The translations under genes were made by a program, and so were the position numbers. A stretch of DNA of 21,033 bases from Chthoniobacter flavus. Lineage in GTDB: Bacteria; Verrucomicrobiota; Verrucomicrobiia; Chthoniobacterales; Terrimicrobiaceae. The stretch lies in the NCBI GenBank assembly GCA_945863785.1, contig CAMBAQ010000012.1, positions 1-21,033 on the forward strand, read 5' to 3'. Shown here piece by piece: positions 7,722-14,749 of this stretch; position 1 is the first letter of the stretch, and the number at the start of each line of letters is the position of its first letter. The notes under the pieces are model-generated. The model was not told where the DNA came from, searched no databases, and worked only from the letters and a program-made list of their open reading frames with translations.

Positions 7722-8507
7722 CTATTTATTTAAATCCGCTTGAAGGATATCTCCGTTTTCCACCTGAATATTCTCTGAAGTTAGATTTTGAATCGTTGCA
7801 CCTGAAATGTTTTCACGGAGGTCAATAACACAGGCTGTAGCAATTTTTTTTTCATTCCTTAAAATTGAAAATGTCATTCCTAGCTTGACCCCACTTTTTG
7901 AACCAATGTTTGCAACTACTAGTTCTAAGTTTTCTTGAACATCGATGATTCTGCCATCGCTTAATGCGATCTGTTTGTCATTGACTTTATTTGAACAAAA
8001 GGAATTGATAATGCTCGAGGCTTTTCTCAATTCAATTTCAACTGACATGCGTGACTGAGGATTAATGTTAGTGCTAGTTTTTAAAAGCACTTCAAGAGAT
8101 TCAGAGAGAGTGATGATAGCGTCGTTAGCTTTATTAGCTTTATTTTTCAGCACCCGGATTTCGCTAAGTGAATTTAACAACTTAGACTCGATACTACTTT
8201 GATTGCTACTTGGAGAATCCAAGCAGAGCGCATCAAACTTTTCAACTAGGTTTTTATTCTGTTTTCTGAGCACTTCAGCCTCTATATTAGCTTGGATCAA
8301 ACATTTAGTTATTAGCTTATTTTTTTGTTCAGCTAACACTAACTTTTCCTGCAAAACACAAGGATCAAGAACTTCATCATGAGAAACGTTTAGTTTCACA
8401 CGAGAACTACTAGATTCAAAATCTGTCAAAGAGCTTTTTTCTTGAGCGTGCAATGTTTGAATTGCAGTCAAGAAAATGAGCGCTGCCGCCATGGCGACAA
8501 CACCCAT
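7722..8507 (-). CDS. Predicted secreted coiled-coil protein inserted between rpsS and rplV
   Basis: I do not recognise this 261-residue protein as a named family. Residues 1-21 look like a Sec signal peptide (a hydrophobic core ending in LHA, with cleavage before QEK). Residues about 51-145 are Lys/Glu/Leu/Asn-rich with heptad-like spacing, suggesting a coiled coil. The last 75 residues or so (from DGRIIDVQENLELVVAN, with GSKSGVKLGM at 202-211 and ENGDIL near 251-255) look like a small beta-rich domain of the kind at the C-terminus of many periplasmic proteins. There are five cysteines (50, 69, 95, 171, 226). It starts 4 nt after the rpsS stop and ends 22 nt before rplV, so it must be co-transcribed with ribosomal genes. 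Its codons are visibly richer in A and T than its neighbours. A second in-frame ATG lies at 8492. Confidence 0.85.
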   Translation of the reverse strand: MGVVAMAAALIFLTAIQTLHAQEKSSLTDFESSSSRVKLNVSHDEVLDPCVLQEKLVLAEQKNKLITKCLIQANIEAEVLRKQNKNLVEKFDALCLDSPSSNQSSIESKLLNSLSEIRVLKNKANKANDAIITLSESLEVLLKTSTNINPQSRMSVEIELRKASSIINSFCSNKVNDKQIALSDGRIIDVQENLELVVANIGSKSGVKLGMTFSILRNEKKIATACVIDLRENISGATIQNLTSENIQVENGDILQADLNK

Positions 8508-8511
8508 GTAA

Positions 8512-8790
8512 TTATTTGGTCACTTTTGCGGTGTGAGAACCGTGTTTCTTAAAGATACGCGTCGGTGAAAATTCACCGAGTTTGTGACCGACCATGTTTT
8601 CGGTAACAAAAACAGGAATGAAAGTCTTCCCATTGTGTACGTTAAAGGTATGACCGACAAAATCAGGAGTGATTGTGCTCCTACGGGACCAAGTTTTGAT
8701 AGGCTTTTTCGTGCCCGACTCGGTCATGCGATCGATTTTGTCGAGAAGCTTCCATTCAACGAAAGGGCCTTTTTTGAGAGAGCGTGCCAT
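8512..8790 (-). CDS. rpsS: Small-subunit ribosomal protein uS19
   Basis: The protein has 92 residues, sits in the 30S head and forms bridges to the 50S central protuberance. MARSLKKGPFVEWKLLDKID, then TWSRRSTITPDFVGHTFNVH and VTENMVGHKLGEFSPTRIF, are diagnostic. It begins 2 nt after the rplB stop. The next gene downstream is the unusual secreted protein, not rplV as expected. Confidence 0.98.
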   Translation of the reverse strand: MARSLKKGPFVEWKLLDKIDRMTESGTKKPIKTWSRRSTITPDFVGHTFNVHNGKTFIPVFVTENMVGHKLGEFSPTRIFKKHGSHTAKVTK

Positions 8791-8792
8791 GG

Positions 8793-9641
8793 TTAGTTCT
8801 TAGATTTAGACTTGCGACGTTGAACGATAAAATTATCGCTAGGTTTGTGTTTTCGGCGGGTTTTAAAGCCTTTAGCCAATTGACCCCAAGGGGACATCGG
8901 ATGGTGACGACCGCCACCGCCCTTGCTCTTACCTTGTCCACCACCCATTGGGTGATCTACAGGGTTCATTACCATACCGCGAACGTGTGGACGAATGCCC
9001 AACCAACGACTGCGGCCGGCTTTACCAGAAGATACATTCATGTGGTCAGTATTTCCGACTTGGCCAATCGTAGCAAAGCACTCCTCGTTGATGCGGCGCA
9101 TTTCGCCAGAAGCTAATTTCACAAGTGCATATCCGCCCTCGCGGTTAGCCAAAATGGCTACTGAACCAGCGCTGCGAACGATCTGACCGCCACGTCCTGG
9201 GACGAGTTCCAAATTATGAATCGAAGTTCCAAGTGGAATCGACTTTAAAGGGAGCGCATTTCCGACATTAGGATCAGCCTTTACACCAGCTGTGACGGAT
9301 GCTCCAACGGCTAGACCAACAGGAGCCAAGATGTATGCTTTTTCACCATCGGGATATTGAATCAAGGCAATGCGAGCTGAGCGATTGGGATCATATTCAA
9401 TCGCTGTAACCTGCGCGACAACATCACGGCGAAGGCGCTTGAAATCAATGATGCGGTAGCGGCGCTTGTGTCCACCACCAATGTGGCGCATTGTGATGCG
9501 ACCTTGGTTGTTGCGACCACCTGTGCGCTTGATGGCCTCTGTGAGGCTTTTTTCAGGCTTGGATTTTGTTATTTCAGCAAAATCCGGGAGAGCTTTGAAT
9601 CTGGCTGATGGTGTCAGAGGTCTAAATGTTTTAATTGCCAT
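8793..9641 (-). CDS. rplB: Large-subunit ribosomal protein uL2
   Basis: The protein has 282 residues and is essential for subunit association and the peptidyl-transferase centre. The family core includes GRITMRHIGGGHKRRYRIID, YILAPVGLAVGA, PGRGGQIVRSAGSVAIL and the conserved NPVDHPMGGGQGKSKGGGGR with its functional histidine. It ends in a basic RRKSKSKN tail. The upstream sequence AAAGAGAAAG is purine-rich but not a clear Shine-Dalgarno match. It lies 14 nt after rplW. Confidence 0.98.
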   Translation of the reverse strand: MAIKTFRPLTPSARFKALPDFAEITKSKPEKSLTEAIKRTGGRNNQGRITMRHIGGGHKRRYRIIDFKRLRRDVVAQVTAIEYDPNRSARIALIQYPDGEKAYILAPVGLAVGASVTAGVKADPNVGNALPLKSIPLGTSIHNLELVPGRGGQIVRSAGSVAILANREGGYALVKLASGEMRRINEECFATIGQVGNTDHMNVSSGKAGRSRWLGIRPHVRGMVMNPVDHPMGGGQGKSKGGGGRHHPMSPWGQLAKGFKTRRKHKPSDNFIVQRRKSKSKN

Positions 9642-9655
9642 GATCTACTTTCTCT

Positions 9656-9940
9656 TTAGACAAGATTGATTTTGTCGCCCTCTTTGAGCGTAACAAATGC
9701 TTTTTTCCAATTCGGCTTACGACCGAAATCGGCACGACGCTCACGCTTTTTCTTGCCTGCGTAATTAGCCGTATTCACGTCCAATACTTTTTTATTGAAA
9801 ATGACCTCAACGGCACGCTTTATTTGTAGCTTGTTCGCGGAGGGTGGCACACGAAAGACATACTTGTTGAGCTTTTCAGAAAGAAGCGTGGCTTTTTCTG
9901 TCAGCAGGATTGTTTCAATATGGTCGTAAACTTGATTCAT
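9656..9940 (-). CDS. rplW: Large-subunit ribosomal protein uL23
   Basis: The protein has 94 residues and forms the docking site for trigger factor and SRP at the tunnel exit. The pattern LLTEKATLLSEKLNKYVFRV followed by NKLQIKRAVEVIFNKKVLDV and the basic loop GKKKRERRADFGRKPNWKKA is typical. Its ATG overlaps the rplD stop by one base (TAATG), a classical coupling arrangement. Confidence 0.96.
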   Translation of the reverse strand: MNQVYDHIETILLTEKATLLSEKLNKYVFRVPPSANKLQIKRAVEVIFNKKVLDVNTANYAGKKKRERRADFGRKPNWKKAFVTLKEGDKINLV

Positions 9941-10554
9941 TACGCTAGTCTTTCAGATATTTTTTCTAATCCGGCGCGAGTGAGGATGATTTTGTCAAAA
10001 GCGAGCAACTGCTCTGTATTGACATCCGATGCGCGGGTAAGTTGTGCACAGGCTACATTGCGTGCGGCCTTGAATGTGTTTTCGTCGAAGCCCTCGGAAA
10101 CAATGAGTGTTTTGCGAGCGCTGGTCACCGTCGAGCTCAAGAGTTTTACGAACTGCTTGGTTTTTGGCTCGGAAACGGAAAAAGCATCTACGAAGAGAAT
10201 GTCTCCATCAGCAATGCGGGCGCTGAGGGCTTTTCTGAAGGCAAGCTTCTTAACTGCCTTTGGTGTATTTTTGGTGTAATCTCGTGGCTTAGGACCGTGT
10301 GCCACGCCACCACCTACCCAAACAGGACTGGAGAAGTACCCAGCACGTGCGCGGCCAGTTCCCTTTTGCCTCCATGGCTTGCGGCCGGAAAGATTGACTT
10401 CCGCTTTTGTCTTGGCGCAAGCCGTGCCGCTACGACGAGCAGCTTGGATTGCAACAACGACATCGTGGACAGCTTGGTTTCCCTTGGCCTCGTCGGTGAT
10501 GAGATCAATTTTCGCTTTTGCAGCTTCAGCTGGTGTGAGGACAGTAGCACTCAT
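9940..10554 (-). CDS. rplD: Large-subunit ribosomal protein uL4, first gene of the operon
   Basis: The protein has 204 residues from the chosen start. Its loop reaches the exit tunnel; in E. coli L4 also represses its own operon. Signatures are RRSGTACAKTKAEVNLSGRK and PWRQKGTGRARAGYFSSPVW. I chose ATG 10554 (MSATVLTPAEAAKAK) because a further 10 upstream residues beginning at 10584 (LCRYRITF) look non-coding. The start overlaps the stop of a 28-codon ORF by ATGA and has no Shine-Dalgarno sequence of its own. rplC and rpsJ, which normally lie directly upstream, are absent. Confidence 0.95.
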   Translation of the reverse strand: MSATVLTPAEAAKAKIDLITDEAKGNQAVHDVVVAIQAARRSGTACAKTKAEVNLSGRKPWRQKGTGRARAGYFSSPVWVGGGVAHGPKPRDYTKNTPKAVKKLAFRKALSARIADGDILFVDAFSVSEPKTKQFVKLLSSTVTSARKTLIVSEGFDENTFKAARNVACAQLTRASDVNTEQLLAFDKIILTRAGLEKISERLA

Positions 10555-10637
10555 ATTAAAAGTAATCCGGTATCGACACAACACACCGTTGCCTTTTCTA
10601 GGCTTCGTCTTGAGATGATATGTTGCTGTGATTTCAT
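10551..10637 (-). CDS. Candidate 28-residue leader peptide overlapping the rplD start
   Basis: A short ORF begins at ATG 10637 (MKSQQHIISRRSLEKATVCC...) and ends at TGA 10551-10553, overlapping the rplD ATG as ATGA. It has AGGA 8 nt upstream of its start (10646-10649), a better ribosome-binding site than nearly any real gene in this window. Such an arrangement would allow translation of rplD to be coupled to the leader. The peptide matches no family I know, and chance cannot be excluded for an ORF this short. Confidence 0.35.
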   Translation of the reverse strand: MKSQQHIISRRSLEKATVCCVDTGLLLI

Positions 10638-10653
10638 TTGAATTTTCCTGATA

Positions 10654-10716
10654 ACCTCGATGCTTTGCAGTGATTAAAAAATCACGCTCTAGCGATACTG
10701 GATCTTAAACCGAGGT
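10654..10716 (-). promoter_or_regulatory. Nested inverted repeats in the rplD leader
   Basis: On the transcribed strand ACCTCG (from 10716) can pair with CGAGGT (ending 10654), extended inwards by a G-U and a U-A pair. Inside it lies a second hairpin GTGATT-TTTT-AATCAC (10670-10685). The right arm ends 4 bases before the AGGA of the leader ORF. The position fits a regulatory leader, perhaps for autogenous control by a ribosomal protein such as L4, but the ligand is inference. Confidence 0.45.
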
Positions 10717-10733
10717 GTAGCGGGAAGGGGGAC

Positions 10734-10759
10734 ACTATAGATGAGTCGCAAAGTGGCAA
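10734..10759 (-). promoter_or_regulatory. Possible promoter of the rplD operon
   Basis: On the minus strand TTGCCA (10759-10754) is followed after only 14 bases by TATAGT (10739-10734). The -10 box is good but the spacer is short, so the -35 assignment is doubtful. A transcript from here would have a leader of about 170 bases before rplD. Confidence 0.35.
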
Positions 10760-10815
10760 GCGAAAAATAACATTTTTTTTCTTGAGAACCCTAGTTGCTT
10801 GCTTCCTCACGTTTT

Positions 10816-11049
10816 TTAGAACCGAAACTTGGGTCCAGTTGACGATGTCTCCAAGGAGACTCCGTTCGCACCATAAGGCGTCTGAGGCCCATCGTTACTA
10901 GATCCCATGGCGGACGAAGGTTTGGGGTTCTGGACTTCTTGAGCCGGCTTTCCCGCAGTGATCGGATTTTTTTTATTCGAGCACCCGACTAAAAAAACAA
11001 CGAGGGCTAAAGTGGAATAAGTAATTTTTTTGATGAGCGATGTTTTCAT
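10816..11049 (-). CDS. Small predicted lipoprotein
   Basis: From ATG 11049 the product has 77 residues with a basic N-terminus (MKTSLIKKIT), a hydrophobic stretch and the lipobox LVGC (20-23), so Cys23 should be lipidated and the protein anchored in a membrane. The remainder is short, polar and rich in Ser, Gly, Pro and Asn with no recognisable domain. The frame extends upstream to 11124 but those residues overlap the end of the nucleotidyltransferase gene and lack signal character. It follows that gene by 25 nt, on the same strand. Function unknown. Confidence 0.75.
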   Translation of the reverse strand: MKTSLIKKITYSTLALVVFLVGCSNKKNPITAGKPAQEVQNPKPSSAMGSSNDGPQTPYGANGVSLETSSTGPKFRF

Positions 11050-11074
11050 TCGTTTATCGGCGTTGAGCGAGTAA

Positions 11075-12043
11075 CTATGCAGGTTCACATCCGTGACTGC
11101 AACTGGATTGGGTGACAGTACCATTAGATATAACCGCGTTTTTTATCGTGCTACCCGCAACCACATTTTCCCCCGGCCAGACAATGACATTTTCCAACCT
11201 CGCTCGCGCTCCGATGGAAGCCCCCTCCCCTATGATGGTGCATCCTAGGATTTCTGCAGTTGAATCAATGTGGGCGGTGTTCTGGATCGAAGTCGGCCAT
11301 GCTTTCTCGAGGTACGAGATACCTTGCTTGCGAGATGCAATAATGGAGTGAACCTCCATGTAAGAATTGATATTGCCGATATCAAACCAATCTCCTCCAT
11401 CAATCACAACTCCTCCGATGCGCCCTCCTGCGCGCAACAGGTCAACGAGGATAGGAATAATCGAAACAATTTCCCCATCTGGAATGTGATTGAGAACCTC
11501 TGGGGAAATAATACTGATGCCGGTAAAAAGGAATGCGGGTTCGGTACGTCCGCCAATAAGTCCACGCATGTCCGTAATGAGTCCGCTTGGCTGGTCCCAT
11601 TGAATCCGGCGCTCTGCCCCCTCTGAACGAAGTGCGAGCGTGGCCAGGTTTCCCGATCCTTGATGTGCCGCAATTAATGAGTCCAATGGAAAGTCCGCAA
11701 GCACGTCTCCATTGTAGACAATAAATGGCTCTTCACCGAGTAGGGGAGCGGCTCTCTTGATTCCTCCGCCGGTTTCAAGAAGGACAGGTTCATGTGAAAA
11801 TTGAATCGGGCATTCCCTATAAATCGCCGCATTGTTTTCCATGCCCAAGAGTGCGGTATAGGCATCCGCGCAATGGTGCGTATTGACTACGAAACGTCGA
11901 ACCCCTGACGCCATGAGGTGGTCAAATGCAAAAGTGATCAGGGGCTTGTCAAAAATGGGGACAAGTGGCTTCGGGCGATGCTCAGTGAGTGGACGCAATC
12001 GCGTTCCCAGTCCTGCCCCAAGAACGAATGCCGTGCTGATCAT
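11075..12043 (-). CDS. Sugar-phosphate nucleotidyltransferase with a left-handed beta-helix tail
   Basis: The protein has 322 residues. The N-terminal domain carries the nucleotide-binding signature LGAGLGTRLRPLTEHRPKP (8-26), the ETGGGIKRAAP substrate loop (90-100) and the metal-binding NGD (111-113). Residues from about 255 show the hexapeptide pattern of a left-handed beta-helix (AEILGCTIIGEGASIGARAR, then ENVIVWPGENVVAG). Such enzymes make NDP-sugars, for example GDP-mannose, from sugar-1-phosphates and NTPs in the cytoplasm. The presence of the helix argues against the short MurU type. The exact sugar cannot be read from sequence. It lies 48 nt after the GNAT gene. Confidence 0.9.
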   Translation of the reverse strand: MISTAFVLGAGLGTRLRPLTEHRPKPLVPIFDKPLITFAFDHLMASGVRRFVVNTHHCADAYTALLGMENNAAIYRECPIQFSHEPVLLETGGGIKRAAPLLGEEPFIVYNGDVLADFPLDSLIAAHQGSGNLATLALRSEGAERRIQWDQPSGLITDMRGLIGGRTEPAFLFTGISIISPEVLNHIPDGEIVSIIPILVDLLRAGGRIGGVVIDGGDWFDIGNINSYMEVHSIIASRKQGISYLEKAWPTSIQNTAHIDSTAEILGCTIIGEGASIGARARLENVIVWPGENVVAGSTIKNAVISNGTVTQSSCSHGCEPA

Positions 12044-12091
12044 TTTTTGATACGTTCCGAGCAGCTATCTAACTGGCGAGCCCACTCAATA

Positions 12092-12553
12092 TCATGCCTC
12101 ATTGACAAAAACGTAACGCATCGGGCTCATCGCGCTGTCCGTAAAACCATGCTTGAGATAGAATGGCCTTGCCTGCTCTCCCTTGTCCGTCAGAAGCGTG
12201 ATTCGTAGAAATTTTTTCTGTCCGGCAAAATCCAGAGCATGCATTAGCAAACGCGAACCGAACCCTTGATTGCGATGGTCGCGATGAATAACCAGATCCT
12301 CCAAGACCAGCACAAACCCGCCTTCTGCGGTGCTAATCGTTATTAAAAGATTAATCATGCCAACAATCATCCGCTCATTGCGGATAACGAAAATGCGCCC
12401 ACGCGAGGGTTGTTCTAAAATGAGCCGAAGCCCGCGAAGCTGCTTCTCTCGGTCAGGCGTGAAGTCGGCCTCCTGAGTGAACAAGTCGTGCAACAACTCC
12501 GTTAGTTCGGAGAGGTCATCAAGGGTGGCGGGCTCGATCCTCAAATCAGGCAT
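12092..12553 (-). CDS. GNAT-family N-acetyltransferase
   Basis: From ATG 12553 the product has 153 residues (MPDLRIEPATLDDLSEL...), starting with the first beta-strand typical of the family; an earlier ATG at 12592 would add 13 unlikely residues. The acetyl-CoA pyrophosphate-binding motif is HRNQGFGSRLL (93-103), preceded by a hydrophobic strand ending LEDLVIH (85-90 or so). ARPFYLKHGF (128-137) is the usual C-terminal segment. The acceptor substrate is unknown. It lies between mutL and the nucleotidyltransferase on the same strand. Confidence 0.88.
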   Translation of the reverse strand: MPDLRIEPATLDDLSELTELLHDLFTQEADFTPDREKQLRGLRLILEQPSRGRIFVIRNERMIVGMINLLITISTAEGGFVLVLEDLVIHRDHRNQGFGSRLLMHALDFAGQKKFLRITLLTDKGEQARPFYLKHGFTDSAMSPMRYVFVNEA

Positions 12554-12610
12554 AGATACTTTTTCTATCTCACATTCACCAAGTTCTAGCAATGCGCCAT
12601 GCTTGTTTTT

Positions 12611-12638
12611 TAAAAATAAAAAAACGAACCCAATTCGT
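12611..12638 (-). terminator. Weak terminator-like hairpin after mutL
   Basis: On the minus strand the stem ACGAA / TTCGT with a 5-base loop is followed by a run of Ts and then an AT-rich stretch, 11 bases after the mutL stop. The stem has only 5 pairs, so termination may be partial and mutL could still be read into the GNAT gene. Confidence 0.35.
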
Positions 12639-12649
12639 AGCTCAACGCA

Positions 12650-14368
12650 TTACCGACCAAACTTCCGCTCAAGCTCGGAAAATGACCACTGGATAAGGGT
12701 CGGACGACCTTGCGGACAGGCGTAGGGCAACTCACATTTGAGCAATTCGTTCACTAGATGCCGCGCCCGTTGTTCCCCATATTGGAAGCCATTGCTGGAG
12801 GCAAATCTCGATACCGACCGAATCAATGCATCCATCACAGGCTGGCTTGAACCCATAAGACCCGTGGATCGCAAGGTGAAGCAAACATCGAGAAGGGCAT
12901 CCCGAACGTCTCTGGACGCGAGGCAGGCGGGAACGGCCTCCACCTTGAAGGAGTCGCCGCCGAAAGGCTCCAAATGAAATCCCGTAGAACGGAGAGCCTC
13001 CAGATTTTCGGATATCCAGACGGCATCCTTGGGCACCAGATCGATTATGGAAGGGAGAAGCAGATTTTGCGAAGCTGCGGTACCTGAAGCAGCCTCCCTG
13101 CGCAGGTTTTCAAAAAGTATGCGCTCGGACGCCGCTCTCACGTCGAGCAATACAAGCCCGTCCTTGCCTTCCAGAATAATCCAATGCGCTCCCAGCGGTC
13201 CAATAATCTGGAAGCGCTCCTCCGTGGTATCCGGAATAATCAAATCGGGAACTGGAAGCTCCATTTGAGGTGCGCGTGCAAACGAACGGCTTGAATGAGG
13301 CGTCGCTGGGATAGTTGGCAACGCAGGACGCCGTGACTCCACTCGAGCTTCCGTTGCCGCACTGCGAGTCGAGGAATTAAGGTTTTCGAGCATCCTTCGG
13401 ACAGCAAGGTAAACGGCCTGCTTCAGCAGTTCTGGGCGATGAAGACGCACTTCCCGTTTTGCAGGATGGACATTGCAATCAAAAGCCAGAGGGTCCATCG
13501 ATACTCGCAGCACACCAAGGGGCTGGCGACCTCGAGGGAGAGCATCTCCATACGCCTCCCGAAGAGCACGAAAAACGGCAGGGCACTGCACTACCCTGCG
13601 GTTGAGAACAACAAACTGCTGATCACGGTCAGGCCTCCCCTCCCCTGGTTTCGATAAATACCCCTCCAATTTTATCCCATTTTCCTCCGAGGCTTCCAAA
13701 ACCATCAACCTTCTCATAAAATCAGCGCCTAAAAGATCCACCACACGAACTCCGTGATCCGATGTTCCTCCGGCTTTCCAAATGCTGCGCCCATCTCGAA
13801 GCAGCGTCATCGTGACCTCGGGATGCGCTATCGCAAGCGATTGCATTTGATAAATGATGTGTGCCGCTTCGGTCTCCTCACCACGCAGAAATTTTTTTCG
13901 TGCCGGAACATTAAAGAAAAGCGAACTGACCTCGATCGACGTGCCGGGCGCAACCCCACAATCAGAAACAGACTCGATCTTCCCACCGGCAATTTTTATT
14001 TCCGTGCCCGTTTCACTCTCTCGTGAGCGTGTCGCTAAGATAAAACGCGAAACACTGGCAATACTCGGTAACGCTTCCCCGCGAAAACCCATGGTGGCGA
14101 CCACAGACAAATCCTCAGCAGAACGGATTTTGCTCGTTGCATGTCGCTCTAGGCACAGGATGGCATCCTCGCGATCCATCCCAGCCCCATCATCCGTGAC
14201 TCGGATTAATTGCCCGCCCCCACGAGCGAACTCCACAGTGATTCGGCGAGCGCCAGCATCAATGCTGTTTTCGACGAGTTCTTTGACTACGGACGCCGGC
14301 CGCTCGACCACCTCACCGGCAGCGACCTGGCTGGCAACCTCATCTGTAAGTAGTCGAATCTTTCCCAT
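12650..14368 (-). CDS. mutL: DNA mismatch repair protein MutL
   Basis: The protein has 572 residues. It links MutS mismatch recognition to strand incision. The GHKL ATPase domain is intact: VVKELVENSIDAGA with Glu30 and Asn34, DDGAGM (59-64), HATSKI (76-81) and TMGFRGEALPSIASVS (92-107). The C-terminal dimerisation domain starts near residue 385. The endonuclease motif DQHA(X)2E(X)4E reads DVRAASERILFE (409-420), the CPHGRP motif reads CPQGRP (551-556), and the ACR-type motif is not recognisable, while a final FxR (FGR, 570-572) remains. Nicking activity is therefore doubtful. The start at 14368 faces the iron-sulfur carrier gene divergently. Confidence 0.97.
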   Translation of the reverse strand: MGKIRLLTDEVASQVAAGEVVERPASVVKELVENSIDAGARRITVEFARGGGQLIRVTDDGAGMDREDAILCLERHATSKIRSAEDLSVVATMGFRGEALPSIASVSRFILATRSRESETGTEIKIAGGKIESVSDCGVAPGTSIEVSSLFFNVPARKKFLRGEETEAAHIIYQMQSLAIAHPEVTMTLLRDGRSIWKAGGTSDHGVRVVDLLGADFMRRLMVLEASEENGIKLEGYLSKPGEGRPDRDQQFVVLNRRVVQCPAVFRALREAYGDALPRGRQPLGVLRVSMDPLAFDCNVHPAKREVRLHRPELLKQAVYLAVRRMLENLNSSTRSAATEARVESRRPALPTIPATPHSSRSFARAPQMELPVPDLIIPDTTEERFQIIGPLGAHWIILEGKDGLVLLDVRAASERILFENLRREAASGTAASQNLLLPSIIDLVPKDAVWISENLEALRSTGFHLEPFGGDSFKVEAVPACLASRDVRDALLDVCFTLRSTGLMGSSQPVMDALIRSVSRFASSNGFQYGEQRARHLVNELLKCELPYACPQGRPTLIQWSFSELERKFGR

Positions 14369-14373
14369 GCCAT

Positions 14374-14409
14374 TTGACTTTGCACGGAATCGTTCTTATG
14401 AAAAGAACG
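14374..14409 (+). promoter_or_regulatory. Promoter with an overlapping palindrome between mutL and the iron-sulfur gene
   Basis: TTGACT (14374-14379), a 17-base spacer and TATGAA (14397-14402) form a good sigma-70-type promoter. Transcription would begin near 14409, the GTG start itself, implying a leaderless or almost leaderless mRNA. The -10 box lies inside a perfect 7-bp inverted repeat, CGTTCTT (14391-14397) / AAGAACG (14403-14409), with a 5-base centre, which could be an operator for both divergent genes. Confidence 0.5.
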
Positions 14410-14744
14410 TGATCAAAATAACCGATGATGCCGCGCAGGCGCTACTTGACCTTATTGCATCGAAAGGGTCAGGAGAAGGGTTGCGTTTATCCGTTGAGAA
14501 AGGCGGTTGCGCGGGGCTTCAATACATCATGGACATCGATGTTCAAGGTGAAGGACAAAATGTGATCGAGCACTTGGGCGCCAAAGTTTTCATCGACCAA
14601 GACAGCGCCAGTTTTCTCACAGGATGCACCTTGGACTATGAGGACGGCCTTGCTGGCGCGGGATTCCGAATCCGAAATCCTCGGGCAGCGAGATCCTGTG
14701 GATGTGGAACCTCGTTTGAAGAAACGGCGACAGCCAAATCCTGA
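14409..14744 (+). CDS. A-type iron-sulfur cluster carrier (IscA/ErpA/HesB family)
   Basis: From GTG 14409 the product has 111 residues, the usual family length. It carries or inserts iron-sulfur clusters into target proteins. The three conserved cysteines are present: Cys34 in GGCAGLQY and Cys97 and Cys99 in the C-terminal SCGCGTSF. The N-terminus VIKITDDAAQALLDLI matches the family start. ATG 14367 in the same frame would add 14 residues unlike the family and would contain the predicted promoter, so I prefer the GTG. The sequence does not tell IscA, ErpA and SufA apart. The next gene follows after 5 nt. Confidence 0.88.
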   Translation: MIKITDDAAQALLDLIASKGSGEGLRLSVEKGGCAGLQYIMDIDVQGEGQNVIEHLGAKVFIDQDSASFLTGCTLDYEDGLAGAGFRIRNPRAARSCGCGTSFEETATAKS

Positions 14745-14749
14745 TTCAG

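Noticed and set aside
10551..10637. Remnant of rplC in the ORF upstream of rplD
   Set aside because: The short VDTGLLLI end faintly recalls the L3 C-terminus, but no other L3 signature is present and the resemblance is too short.
10042..10641. A 199-codon plus-strand ORF opposite rplD
   Set aside because: It is antisense to a certain rplD gene, has no recognisable motif, and reflects codon use of the real gene on the other strand.
13854..14408. A long N-terminal extension of the iron-sulfur carrier frame
   Set aside because: It runs antisense through the ATPase domain of mutL, and the carrier family starts at about 14409.
14391..14409. A LexA box
   Set aside because: The half-sites resemble those of LexA, but the spacing is wrong for the known motif; kept only as an unassigned palindrome.
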